Position numbers and translations under genes: made by a program. A stretch of DNA of 64,000 bases from Sphingomonas sp. Y57 (GTDB lineage Bacteria > Pseudomonadota > Alphaproteobacteria > Sphingomonadales > Sphingomonadaceae). The notes under the pieces are model-generated. The model was not told the DNA's origin. It did not search any database and was given only the letters and a program-made list of their open reading frames with translations. Shown here piece after piece: positions 14,969-23,801 of the stretch. The DNA is taken from assembly GCF_001015195.1 (NCBI RefSeq), contig NZ_LDES01000024.1, positions 310,001 to 374,000 on the forward strand. Direction: 5' to 3'. Within the stretch, counting starts at the first letter, position 1; each line of letters opens with the position of its first letter.

Positions 14969-17900
14969 AGGCGGCGCTGGTCCTCCACCTCTTCTACCCC
15001 GAGGTTGCGGTCGAACTGATCGACCGGGTGACGGCCATCGGCGCGCCGGTCGACGTCTTCGTGACGCACAGCGTCGCGCTCGACGAGACCGTCCTCGCCG
15101 CGCTCGATCGCCTGCCGCGCAAGGCCGAGGTCGTGACCGTCGCCAACCGCGGCTGGGACATCGGCCCGCTGTTCGAGCTGCTGCCGCTGCTCGCCGAGCG
15201 CGGCTACGACCTGATCGGCAAGCTCCACACCAAGAAGGGCGGGTCGGGCTATGCGCCCGAATGGCGCCGTCTCGCCTATGACGGAATGATCGGGACCCCG
15301 GCGCTGGTCGCCGAGATCCTCGCCGCCTTCGATGCGCATCCCGACCTGTCGCTGCTCGGTGCGAAGCCGCTCTACAAGTCGGTCGCCAGCCATCTGTTTC
15401 GCAATGCCGAGCTGCTCTCCGATCTCGCCCCCCGCCTGACCGCGCCGGCTTATCCGCCGGCCGACTGGGGCTTCTTCGCTGGGACCTTCTTCTGGGCGCG
15501 GCGGACGCTGCTGGAGAAGGTCGCGACGCTCGCCGACTTCCAGGACGCTGCCCCCAACCAGGATCGCGACGGCGCACTCGGCCATGCGGTCGAGCGGCTG
15601 TTCGGCCTCGCCCCGCTGGGGTTGGGTGGCAAGGTCGGGCTGGTCGAGGAGGGCCGGATCGAGCTGATCCAGGCGCCGGGCGCGCCCTCGCACGAGCCGG
15701 TGATACAGACGCTGGTCGATGTCGCGGGGCTCGCGGTCGGGCCGGTCGACGAGGAACTGGCGGCGCTGATCGCGAGCCACAACCCGCTGATCGACTATAT
15801 CCGCCACGGCCGCGAGGCCGATGCGCTCGATCCCAATCTCTATTTCTCGTCCGCCTGGTACAACAGTATCCATGCGGATGTGCACGCGGCTGGGATGCTG
15901 CCGCTCCACCATTATATCCACCATGGCGCGGCCGAAGGGCGGTCGACGGGCCCCCTGTTTGACGGCCTGTTCTACCGCACGCACCATGATGACGTCAGCG
16001 GCGATCCGCTGCGCCACTTCCTGGAGGTCGGGGCCGCCGAGGGGCGGGTTGCGATTCCGGTCAGCCGGCCGCGCTACGAAACCAGCGACGAGCGGCCGCG
16101 CCGCTTCTACCGCCATTTCGACATCGCCCGCGAAGAGGCTTTTCTGCGCGCGATGGCGGAACTGCCCGCCGATGTCCGCCGCAGGGCCGACGAGACGCTG
16201 GTCAGCGTGGTCATGCCCGCCTGGAACCGGGCGGACCGGATCGCCGCGGCGATCCGATCGGTGCTGGCGCAGAGCCATCGCCGCTTCGAGCTGCTGGTGG
16301 TCGACGACGGATCGACCGACGGCACCGCCGAGATCGCCGCGGCCTTTACCACCGACCCGCGCGTCCGGCTGATTCGCGGCGCGCATGGCGGGGTCAGCGC
16401 CGCGCGCACCCTGGGGCTGGATGCGGCGACCGGCGAGATCGTCGCCTATCTCGACAGCGACAATAGCTGGAAGAGCTGGTTCCTCGACGTGATGGCGCTG
16501 TTCATGACCGCCGAGGGGATCGACGCCGCTTATTCGGGGATCGCGCTGCGTGACGAGCTCAACCAGCTCACCGGCTATCGCGGCGACGACTTCGACTGGG
16601 ACGCCTGCCTCGCCGAGAATTACGTCGACCTCAACGCCTTCTGCCACCGCCGCGCGCTGGTCACCGACCATGGCGGGTTCGACAGCAACCTGCGCCGGAT
16701 GGTCGATTGGGACCTGATCCTGCGCTACGCCAGGGGACGTCGGGTCGGCTACGCGCCTTTCGTCGGCTGCGAATATCACGATGCGAAGGGCGATCAGGGA
16801 CGGATCACCGTCACCCAGCCCGCCGCCTTCCAGGCGCTGGTGCGGACCAAGAACCGGCTCGGTCTGCCCACGGGGGCTCAGGCGCACGAGCTGGCGGCGG
16901 CGCTCAAGCTCAACGTGGCGATCAAGATCGCGGCGCCCGAGGAAGAGAAGGCCGCCTGGGGCGATTATCATTTCGCTGAGAGCCTCGCCGCGGCGATCGG
17001 CCGGCTGGGCCATGCGGTCCGCATCGACTTCCGGGGGCAGTGGCACGGCCATGCGATCGCCAGCGAGGACCTGGTGATCGTGCTGCGCGGCCTGATCCCC
17101 TATGAACCGCGCCCCGGCCAGATGGCCTTCCTCTGGAATATCAGCCATCCCGATCAGGTTGGTTTCGACGAATATGACCGCTATACGCGCGTCTATGCCG
17201 CCTCGGCCTCGCACGCGGCGCTGCTCGGTCACATTATCCGCCCACCGGTCGTACCGATGCTGCAGGCGACCGATCCCGAGCGCTTCCACCCGATCGATCC
17301 GCCGCCGGCCGCGCCCGACATCCTCTTCGTCGGCAATTCGCGCGGCGTCGACCGGGAGATCGTCTCCTGGGCGATCGAGGCAGGGCGGCCGCCCGCCATC
17401 TACGGCGACGGCTGGGACGGCCGCGTGCCGGCCGAGCTGGTCGAGGCCCGCAACGTCGACAATCGCGCGGTCGGCGCGCTCTATGCCGGGGCGGGCGCCG
17501 TCCTCAACGACCATTGGCCGTCGATGCGCGCCTTCGGACTGTTGTCGAACCGGCTGTTCGATATCGTCGGCAGCGGAGGCAGGGCGCTGTCCGATCCGGT
17601 GCCGTCGATGGCGTCGGTGTTCGGCAATGCGGTGGCGCAGGTCTCGGGCCCGGCCGAGCTCAAGGCGGCGGCGGACGAACTGCTCGCCCGGCCGCGCACC
17701 GACCCTGCGGCGCGGCTGGCCGCCGACTATGTCCATGCCGAGCACAGCTTCGACGCGCGGGCGCGGACCTTCATCGCCGATGCCTTCGCGGTGCTCGGCC
17801 TGCCGTCGCCGGTTCCGGCCGAAACTCCCGATTTCGACGACCGCCTCGCCGTCCACATCATCGCCAGGCACAGCGCGATCGGTCCGCAGAGTTCGGCCTA

Positions 17901-18870
17901 TATCCGGCTGGTCACGCCGCTGACCGACGAGAGCGTCGCCGGGCGGCTGCGGCTGACCCTCGGCGCGCCCGACGACGATGTGCCGGACTGCGATGTCTGC
18001 ATCGTCCAGCGCACCGCGCTGCCGACCGTCGAGGCGGTCGACGCGCTGGTCCGGCGGCTGGGGGAGATGGGCGCGGCGCTGGTCGTCGACGTCGACGACG
18101 CCTTCACTCTGATCGGGCCCGACCATCCCGAGCACGATCTCTATCGTCCGCTCAACGCCGCGCTCGACCGCGCGGTGGCGGCGGCGGCCGAGAGCTGGTT
18201 CTCGACCGCCGAACTCGCGGAGGCCTATGCGCCGCTTGGCGCGCGCAGCGTCGTCGTCCCCAATGCGGTCGATCCCCGGTTGTGGCGCGACTGGCGCAAG
18301 GTGCGGCCGACGCCCTTTGCAGGGGACAAGGTGCGGATGCTCTACATGGGCACGCACACCCACGGGCCGGATCTCGCCCTGATCCGCCCGGCGCTGGAGC
18401 GGCTCCATGCTGAACGCGGCAACGCCTTCGACCTGACCGTGATCGGGATCGATCCCGATCTGGCGCCCGCGCCCTGGCTCCACCGGCTGGCACCGCCGGC
18501 CGAGGCGGTCAGCTATCCGCGCTTCGTCCGCTGGCTGCGCGGACAGGGGCCGTTCGACCTTGGCCTGGCTCCGCTCGCCGATAATCCGTTCAACCGCTGC
18601 AAGTCGGACATTAAGGCTCTCGACTATGCGGCACTCGGTATCCTCCCGCTGGTCAGCGACGGACCTGCTTACCGGGCCGATCGGCTGCTCGGGCGTCACA
18701 TGCTGTTCGCGGAGACCGACGGCTGGCTCGACGCGTTGCGGGGTGTGCTCGACGATCGGGACGGATCGGCGCGGCGGGCCGCCGCTGTCGAGGCGCATGT
18801 CTGGGACTGCCGCGTGGTCGCGCGGAGCGGGCCCATGCTCGTCGACCGGCTCGAGGCGTATCGACGGTAG
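14965..18870 (+). CDS. Giant multi-domain glycosyltransferase (RgpF-like + GT2 + CgeB-like + GT4-like)
   Basis: 1301 aa from GTG 14965. Residues ~1-230 resemble rhamnan-synthesis RgpF (VLHLFYPEVAVELIDRV, NRGWDIGPLFELLP, GKLHTKKG). Residues ~275-370 carry two NPD-type modules (FSSAWYNSIHADVHAAG, HHYIHHGAAEGR). Residues ~413-640 are a GT2 domain (VSVVMPAWNRADRI, LLVVDDGSTDGT, DSDN as the DxD equivalent). Residues ~650-955 resemble CgeB-type transferases (FLWNISHPDQ, DILFVGNSRGVDREI, GAGAVLNDHWPSM). Residues ~960-1301 look GT4-like (VVDVDDAFTLIGPDHPEHD, VRMLYMGTHTHGPD, KALDYAALGILPLVSDGP). One chain therefore holds up to four transfer sites, enough to build a repeat-unit segment. No membrane segment. 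Ten bases separate it from the peptidase gene. Confidence 0.85.
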   Translation: MKAALVLHLFYPEVAVELIDRVTAIGAPVDVFVTHSVALDETVLAALDRLPRKAEVVTVANRGWDIGPLFELLPLLAERGYDLIGKLHTKKGGSGYAPEWRRLAYDGMIGTPALVAEILAAFDAHPDLSLLGAKPLYKSVASHLFRNAELLSDLAPRLTAPAYPPADWGFFAGTFFWARRTLLEKVATLADFQDAAPNQDRDGALGHAVERLFGLAPLGLGGKVGLVEEGRIELIQAPGAPSHEPVIQTLVDVAGLAVGPVDEELAALIASHNPLIDYIRHGREADALDPNLYFSSAWYNSIHADVHAAGMLPLHHYIHHGAAEGRSTGPLFDGLFYRTHHDDVSGDPLRHFLEVGAAEGRVAIPVSRPRYETSDERPRRFYRHFDIAREEAFLRAMAELPADVRRRADETLVSVVMPAWNRADRIAAAIRSVLAQSHRRFELLVVDDGSTDGTAEIAAAFTTDPRVRLIRGAHGGVSAARTLGLDAATGEIVAYLDSDNSWKSWFLDVMALFMTAEGIDAAYSGIALRDELNQLTGYRGDDFDWDACLAENYVDLNAFCHRRALVTDHGGFDSNLRRMVDWDLILRYARGRRVGYAPFVGCEYHDAKGDQGRITVTQPAAFQALVRTKNRLGLPTGAQAHELAAALKLNVAIKIAAPEEEKAAWGDYHFAESLAAAIGRLGHAVRIDFRGQWHGHAIASEDLVIVLRGLIPYEPRPGQMAFLWNISHPDQVGFDEYDRYTRVYAASASHAALLGHIIRPPVVPMLQATDPERFHPIDPPPAAPDILFVGNSRGVDREIVSWAIEAGRPPAIYGDGWDGRVPAELVEARNVDNRAVGALYAGAGAVLNDHWPSMRAFGLLSNRLFDIVGSGGRALSDPVPSMASVFGNAVAQVSGPAELKAAADELLARPRTDPAARLAADYVHAEHSFDARARTFIADAFAVLGLPSPVPAETPDFDDRLAVHIIARHSAIGPQSSAYIRLVTPLTDESVAGRLRLTLGAPDDDVPDCDVCIVQRTALPTVEAVDALVRRLGEMGAALVVDVDDAFTLIGPDHPEHDLYRPLNAALDRAVAAAAESWFSTAELAEAYAPLGARSVVVPNAVDPRLWRDWRKVRPTPFAGDKVRMLYMGTHTHGPDLALIRPALERLHAERGNAFDLTVIGIDPDLAPAPWLHRLAPPAEAVSYPRFVRWLRGQGPFDLGLAPLADNPFNRCKSDIKALDYAALGILPLVSDGPAYRADRLLGRHMLFAETDGWLDALRGVLDDRDGSARRAAAVEAHVWDCRVVARSGPMLVDRLEAYRR

Positions 18871-18879
18871 GAGGATCGG

Positions 18880-19866
18880 ATGAGACTGCTCCGGCTGCTT
18901 CCCCTGGCGGCGCTGCCGCTCCTGCTGGCAGCGACGGGCAGTGCGCCCAAGCTGGTCCTGCCGATCGCCTGCAAGCTCGGCCAGACCTGCGCGATCCAGA
19001 ATTATGTCGATCTCGATCCGTCGCCGGCCGCGAGCGACTATCGCTGCGGCAGCCGGACCTACGACAAGCATAGCGGCGTCGATTTCCGGCTGACCAGCAT
19101 GGCCGAGCAGCGCAAGGGCGTCGCCGTGCTCGCAGCTGCCGCCGGGACCGTTCTGCGAGTCCGCGACGGGGTGCCCGATGTCTCGGTCCGCGAAGCAGGC
19201 AAGGCGGCGGTTGCCGACAGGGAATGCGGCAATGGGCTGGTGATCGCCCATCCGGGCGGGCTCGAAACCCAATATTGCCATATGGCCAGGGGCAGCATCG
19301 CCGTGAAGCCGGGCCAGCAGGTGAGCGCCGGCGTGCCGATCGGCAAGGTCGGCCTTTCGGGCAACACCGAATATCCGCATCTGCACTTCACCGTCCGCCG
19401 GGACGGCACGGTGGTCGAGCCTTTCGCCGCCGGTGCGAAGGCGGGGCAGTGCGGCGGCGGGGAGAGCCTCTGGTCGCCGGCTTCAGTGCTGGCCGGGGCC
19501 TACAAGGCGGGCGAGGTGCTCAACGCGGGCTTCGCCACCGGCCCGGTGACGATGGCGGCGGTGCAGGAGAACGGCGCGAACCAGCAGCCGCACCCGAGCC
19601 GCAGCGCCGCTGCGCTTGTCGCTTTCGTTCAGGCGATCGGCCTGAAGGGCGGTGACGTCCAGCGCATCACCATCACCGCGCCCGACGGATCGGTGCTCGT
19701 CGACAGCAGCGCCAAGCCGCTTGATCGCGACAAGGCGCAATGGCTGTCGTTCGCGGGCAAGAAGCGGCCGGCGGCGGGATGGGCCGCGGGGCGCTATCGG
19801 GCGCATTATGTGGTGCTGCGTGGCGGCAAGGCCGTGATCGAGCGGCGTTTCGAGATCATGCTCTGA
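18880..19866 (+). CDS. M23-family (LytM-type) metallopeptidase
   Basis: 328 aa. Residues 1-~22 form a signal peptide, so it is exported. The zinc-site signature is complete: His64 and Asp68 in KHSGVDF, and His169 in PHLHF, with ECGNGLVIAHPGGLETQYCH in between. Such enzymes cut peptidoglycan cross-bridges or act as amidase activators when inactive; the complete site suggests activity. A C-terminal ~100-residue beta-rich part (VQRITITAPDGSVLVDSS, AGRYRAHYVVLRGGKAVIE) is not part of the peptidase fold. The gene follows the giant glycosyltransferase by 10 bases, so it is probably in the same operon and may open the wall for glycan or protein export. Confidence 0.88.
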   Translation: MRLLRLLPLAALPLLLAATGSAPKLVLPIACKLGQTCAIQNYVDLDPSPAASDYRCGSRTYDKHSGVDFRLTSMAEQRKGVAVLAAAAGTVLRVRDGVPDVSVREAGKAAVADRECGNGLVIAHPGGLETQYCHMARGSIAVKPGQQVSAGVPIGKVGLSGNTEYPHLHFTVRRDGTVVEPFAAGAKAGQCGGGESLWSPASVLAGAYKAGEVLNAGFATGPVTMAAVQENGANQQPHPSRSAAALVAFVQAIGLKGGDVQRITITAPDGSVLVDSSAKPLDRDKAQWLSFAGKKRPAAGWAAGRYRAHYVVLRGGKAVIERRFEIML

Positions 19867-19924
19867 GGGACGCGCCGATCCTAGTCTTTTCCTGGGCGGA
19901 ACGGTGGGATAGGGCTTGGCGATC

Positions 19925-21145
19925 ATGCGTGTCCTCATCGTCCATCAGAATTTCCCCGGTCAGTTCCCCCACATCGCCGACGCGCTGGTCGCGCGCGGGG
20001 ACGAGGTGGTGGCGATCGGCGGGCCGACCGCCAAGGAGCGTTCGGGCGTCACCCTCATCCGGTGGAACAACAAGCGCGGAACGACGAAAGGCATCTTTCC
20101 CGCCGCGACCCGGGCCGAAGCCGATCTGATCCGGGCCGAGGCTGCCGCGATGGCGGCGGTGGAACTGGCGCGAAAAGGCTTCAGGCCCGATTTGATCATC
20201 GCCCATCCGGGATGGGGAGAGACGATCCACCTCAAGGACCTGTTTCCGCAGGCGAAGCTGATCCTGTTCGGGGAATTCTATTATCGTCACCTGGGCGGCG
20301 ACCTTAATTTCGACCGCGAATTCGAGACGCCGAGCCTGGCAGGCGCGATGCGGACCAACGGCAAGAACGCCGTGCAGACGCTGGCGTTCACGCAGGCCGA
20401 CCTGATCGTGTCGCCGACGGCGTTCCAGGCGTCGACCTTTCCGGAGATATTCCGTCCCCGTATCCGCGTGCTGCACGAGGGCGTCGACCTGTCCCGCGCA
20501 CGGTACAACCCCGATGCGCGTCTCACCCTCGCCGATGGACGCGTGCTCGACCGCTCGACGCCGGTGATCACCTTCATCAACCGCAATTTCGAACGGCTGC
20601 GGGGCTTCCACATCTTCATGCGCGCACTGCCGCGGCTGATGGAGGCAGTCCCGGAGGCGCAGGTCGTCGCGATCGGCGCCGACGGCACGGGCTATGGGGC
20701 CGATCGCGCGGACAAGAAGACATGGCGACGCGGCATGCTGGACGAACTGGGCCCGCGTATCGACGTGCAGCGACTGCACTTCGTCGGCCGGGTCGAGCAT
20801 GATCGCATGATCGACATCCTGTCGATCGGCGCGGCCCATGTCTATTACACCTACCCCTTCGTCCTCTCCTGGTCGCTGGTGGAGGCGATGGCGTGCGAAT
20901 GCCTCGTGCTTGGTTCCGACACCGCTCCGGTACGCGACGCGATCACCAATGGCACCGATGGCGTGCTCAACGATTTCTTCGATGTGGATGCGCTGTCCGC
21001 CGCGATGATCCGCGCGGTCCGTGAGCCCGAGGCGTTCCAGGCGATGCGCGCCCAGGCACGGCGTACCGCGCTGGCCCGGTTCGATCGCGCCACGGTGGGC
21101 GTGCCCGGGTGGCTGGCCCTGATCGACGAAGCGACGGGCGGCTGA
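19925..21145 (+). CDS. Glycosyltransferase family 4 protein
   Basis: 406 aa from ATG 19925; an in-frame TTG at 19916 with AGGG close upstream is the alternative start. N-terminal MRVLIVHQNFPGQFPHIADAL is the usual first Rossmann strand with a glycine-rich acceptor loop. The C-terminal half contains VITFINRNFERLRGFHIFMRALP, LHFVGRVEHDRMIDIL and a donor-site region PFVLSWSLVEAMACECLVLGS with the conserved E-x7-E type spacing. I recall close relatives in alphaproteobacterial exopolysaccharide and S-layer glycan clusters. No signal peptide, so it works at the inner face of the membrane. Sugar and linkage unknown. Confidence 0.88.
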   Translation: MRVLIVHQNFPGQFPHIADALVARGDEVVAIGGPTAKERSGVTLIRWNNKRGTTKGIFPAATRAEADLIRAEAAAMAAVELARKGFRPDLIIAHPGWGETIHLKDLFPQAKLILFGEFYYRHLGGDLNFDREFETPSLAGAMRTNGKNAVQTLAFTQADLIVSPTAFQASTFPEIFRPRIRVLHEGVDLSRARYNPDARLTLADGRVLDRSTPVITFINRNFERLRGFHIFMRALPRLMEAVPEAQVVAIGADGTGYGADRADKKTWRRGMLDELGPRIDVQRLHFVGRVEHDRMIDILSIGAAHVYYTYPFVLSWSLVEAMACECLVLGSDTAPVRDAITNGTDGVLNDFFDVDALSAAMIRAVREPEAFQAMRAQARRTALARFDRATVGVPGWLALIDEATGG

Positions 21146-21158
21146 GCAAAGGCTGGCG

Positions 21159-21185
21159 GGGAAGCTTTCATCGCGCGCGCTTCCC
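21159..21185 (+). terminator. Weak terminator-like hairpin after the GT4 gene
   Basis: GGGAAGC (21159-21165) pairs with GCTTCCC (21179-21185) around a 13-base loop. There is no T-run after it, so it may be only a weak or Rho-assisted stop. Confidence 0.35.
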
Positions 21186-21303
21186 ATCAGATCCACAAAG
21201 GCGAGAGGGCGTGGGTAAGCGGCGCCCCGCGTAAGTAACGATCCGCAATCGGAGGCTGCGCATTTGCGCGGGCGTGGTTGCGCCGCGCTGACATTGCTCA
21301 CCC

Positions 21304-21336
21304 AAAAAGAAAGGGGCCGACTTTCGCCGGCCCCTT
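21304..21336 (-). terminator. Rho-independent terminator of the RTX gene
   Basis: AAGGGGCCG (21311-21319) and CGGCCCCTT (21328-21336) form a 9-bp G/C stem with an 8-base loop. Read on the minus strand it is followed by TTTCTTTTT, a classic intrinsic terminator 23 bases after the RTX stop codon. Confidence 0.85.
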
Positions 21337-21358
21337 CAAAACCATCGATTACCGTTGA

Positions 21359-22642
21359 TTAGGCATCAAGGGCAACGAAGTTGTCCTCGGTGAGGTCCGC
21401 AGCGGTCACACCGGTGAGCTTCAGGATGCTGAAGCCGTTGAGCGAGGCGTAATCACCATCCGTCTCGTAGAACAGATAGGTGTCAGCACCGACCTGAATG
21501 GCAGCAACGGTGTTGTCATCAGTGCTGGTGGTCAGCACGCCTTCGACATAGTCGAGAGCAGCGGTGACGGTGGTGAACGAAACACCGCTGTTCTGCAGAA
21601 CGATGGTGTCATCGGTCACGGCGCCGAAGTTGGCGATCTCGAGCTTGTCATCGGCAATGGTGAAGTCGGTGATCTCTTCGTAGAACACCTTGGTGCCGAT
21701 CGTCGTCGACGTGACATCGCCCGCAGCGAACTGGAAGACATCCGCGCCTTCGCCGCCGGTCAGCAGGTCGGTGCCAACGCCACCAACGATGGTGTCGTCG
21801 CCGAGGTCGCCCAGGATGACGTCGTTGCCGTCGCCGCCGAGAATCTCGTCGTCGCCAGCACCGCCACGGAGGCTGTCGTCGCCGCCGGCGCCATTGATGA
21901 CGTCGTCACCCTTGTTGCCGTTGATCGTATCGTTGCCGGTGCCACCGTTGATGTCGTCATCATCGGCGCCGCCATTGATACGGTCACGCCCGCTGCCGCC
22001 GACCAGCGTGTCCTCGCCAGCATTGCCCTGGATATAGTCATTGCCAGCGCCGCCGTCGATGTAATCAGCGCCATCGGTGCCGCCAGCGGCCGACTGACCA
22101 TAGAGGTGGTCGTTGCCGCTACCGCCAACGATGCTGTCTTCACCTGCGCCACCAAAGATGTTCAGGTGGCCCTCGGCCGCGGTCGCGTTGATCTGGTCGT
22201 CGCCAGCGTCGCCGAAGATGTTGTGGTTGCCTTCACCGCCCGCGACCGTGATGCTGTCATCACCAGCGCCACCATAGACGAGGTGGTTGCCGTCACCGTC
22301 GATGGTGATGGAGTCGTTGCCAGCCAGGCCATAGGCCGCGCTGTCGGTATCCGAATCGAGGCTGAGCGCGGTTTCACCCGTGTCGGCGTCGGGGGTGCCG
22401 ATAATCAGCTCACCTTCGGCCGAGATGAAAACGATGTCAGCGGCACCGCCGAGCGCGCTGGCAGCAAACTCCAGCGTCTGGTCGCCGGCGGTCAGGGTGA
22501 CCTTGGCGGCCGACAGGCCGGTTGCAGCAGTGTAGACGACATTGACGTCGGCCGGAGCCGCGGTCTTGAAATACAGCGTGTCACCGGCGGTGAAGCCGCT
22601 GGCATCGATCTGACTGCCTTCTTCGAAAATGAAATTCGCCAT
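21359..22642 (-). CDS. RTX-type calcium-binding secreted protein (T1SS cargo)
   Basis: 427 aa. Start ATG 22642 (MANFIFEEGSQIDASG) has GGAGG seven bases upstream; frames further left lack support. Residues ~1-100 are a non-repeat N-terminal domain. Residues ~105-310 contain about a dozen nonapeptide RTX repeats of the type GGxGxDxhx (GGAGDDSIT, GGSGNDHLYG, GNAGEDTLV, GGTGNDTING, GGAGDDEILG, GGDGNDVILG). The block ends LTGGEGADVFQF, as in many RTX proteins. The last ~115 residues contain no repeats and finish DNFVALDA, fitting an uncleaved type I secretion signal. There is no signal peptide and only weakly charged N-terminus. It lies beside a complete T1SS operon on the same strand. Function is probably structural (S-layer or matrix-like); no enzymatic domain is visible. 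Confidence 0.9.
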   Translation of the reverse strand: MANFIFEEGSQIDASGFTAGDTLYFKTAAPADVNVVYTAATGLSAAKVTLTAGDQTLEFAASALGGAADIVFISAEGELIIGTPDADTGETALSLDSDTDSAAYGLAGNDSITIDGDGNHLVYGGAGDDSITVAGGEGNHNIFGDAGDDQINATAAEGHLNIFGGAGEDSIVGGSGNDHLYGQSAAGGTDGADYIDGGAGNDYIQGNAGEDTLVGGSGRDRINGGADDDDINGGTGNDTINGNKGDDVINGAGGDDSLRGGAGDDEILGGDGNDVILGDLGDDTIVGGVGTDLLTGGEGADVFQFAAGDVTSTTIGTKVFYEEITDFTIADDKLEIANFGAVTDDTIVLQNSGVSFTTVTAALDYVEGVLTTSTDDNTVAAIQVGADTYLFYETDGDYASLNGFSILKLTGVTAADLTEDNFVALDA

Positions 22643-23030
22643 TAGAAACCTCCAGTTGAACCTTACCCGGGCAAGCAGTGCGCCACCTCCCGTTTGCACG
22701 AGCGGGAGGCACCCCTTGCCGCCCGCGAACCGATCCCCCACGGCATGGTTCGACGGGCAAGCCCAGAACGTTGCTTAGCCAAGCTTTCTCAACCGTGCAA
22801 CAGACAAAAGCGCACCGCAACATAGGCGATTGCACTATCTTATCTGCGAGTTAGCGCCGTTGAGTCGGCCTGGCTGCCTACGCCCCAGCAACGATATCGA
22901 GAAAAAGCAGCGGAACGAAGCCTTTTTCGTGGCGCCGTCAGGTCAGAACCAAATGATTCAGTAAATCGAAGCCTGCCAATGCGCCATTGATAACAATCAC
23001 AGTAATGAACGGCGCCGATGCTTGCCGGAT
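22643..23030 (-). promoter_or_regulatory. Long leader/promoter region of the RTX gene
   Basis: 388 bases with no convincing gene. It separates the T1SS operon end from the RTX start, so the RTX gene very likely has its own promoter here, as is usual for abundant secreted proteins. The only defined site I can support is the GGAGG ribosome site just before ATG 22642. Exact promoter boxes were not found. Confidence 0.5.
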
Positions 23031-23801
23031 CTACGCCCAGTTTCGGGTCCAGCAGTCGGTGGACAGGCCCGACAGCGCCTCGAATCGCGCCATGTCCTTG
23101 TGGTAGAGATCGGCGAGCAGGGCCCGGTCTTCCGCTTCTAGTTTCGAGGGGTAGGCGATCTCGCGCGCCGCGTGTACCGTCCGCCGCGCGATCGATGCGG
23201 GGGGCGATACGTCGAGGAACCGGCAGACCTCCGTGATGGTCGCCTGCGGTTCGTGCTGAAGCGCCTCCGATCGCAGCAGCAGGCACTGCTCGCGCGGGAA
23301 AAGGGTGAACAGACGTGCGACCTGCACTCCGTAGAAGCCGCGTTCGACATAGCTGAACACGCGGTGGTGCCCCGGCGCCGCCGGGTCGCCATCCATCATT
23401 CGCTCGCGGCCCTCGCGGATGCACCAGGCGAAGGGCCGGGTCTCCTTCCGCTTGGCATATTCCATCTTCCAATGGGACCAGGCCCGCTGGACGGGATCGC
23501 GGAACAGCAGGATGATCTTCATCGCCCGGTTGTAGCGCGCGATACGCTCCAGGGCGTTGGGCCAGTAAATGTAGATCGGGGTCGCTTCCCCACGCAGGCG
23601 GTCGTCCGGTGCGAACAGGGCATGATAGGCCGAATAGTCCGGATTGGACCAATCTACCGCTTGTTCCTCATCGAAGAAATGCGCCTCCTTGACCGCCGGC
23701 ATCTGGATGCCGGGCAGCTCGCGCAAATACTCGAACAGGGCGCTCGTGCCCCCTTTCTGTACCCCGGCGACCAGGAAATCGACCTTGCGGTCGCCGCTCA
23801 T
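23031..23801 (-). CDS. Sulfotransferase (PAPS-dependent type)
   Basis: 256 aa. The PAPS 5'-loop is FLVAGVQKGGTSALFEYL (residues ~9-26) with the lysine of the KGGTS motif, and the 3'-phosphate site is ILLFRDPVQRAWSHWKMEY. KEAHFFD and FSYVERGFYGVQVARL fit heparan/stf0-like bacterial sulfotransferases. No signal peptide. The start overlaps the HlyD stop by 4 bases, so it is translationally coupled to the type I secretion operon, which is unusual. It may sulfate the surface glycan, a secreted molecule or a lipid; the substrate is unknown. Its sequence is not closely similar to the sulfotransferase-like protein at 13784. Confidence 0.88.
   Translation of the reverse strand: MSGDRKVDFLVAGVQKGGTSALFEYLRELPGIQMPAVKEAHFFDEEQAVDWSNPDYSAYHALFAPDDRLRGEATPIYIYWPNALERIARYNRAMKIILLFRDPVQRAWSHWKMEYAKRKETRPFAWCIREGRERMMDGDPAAPGHHRVFSYVERGFYGVQVARLFTLFPREQCLLLRSEALQHEPQATITEVCRFLDVSPPASIARRTVHAAREIAYPSKLEAEDRALLADLYHKDMARFEALSGLSTDCWTRNWA

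Noticed and set aside
14920-19386. Very long open frame on the minus strand (about 1490 codons) opposite the giant glycosyltransferase
   Set aside because: It is a mirror effect of G/C-rich codon use in the sense gene. The sense frame has clear glycosyltransferase motifs; the antisense protein is rich in Arg, Gly, Asp and Ala with no domain.
21690-22377. Regular repeats that could suggest a CRISPR or a tandem-repeat array
   Set aside because: They are degenerate codons of the RTX nonapeptide repeats, in frame and not identical at DNA level.
22840-23652. Open frame of 270 codons on the minus strand across the RTX leader and the sulfotransferase
   Set aside because: Out of frame with the sulfotransferase, which has complete PAPS motifs; no domain in this frame.
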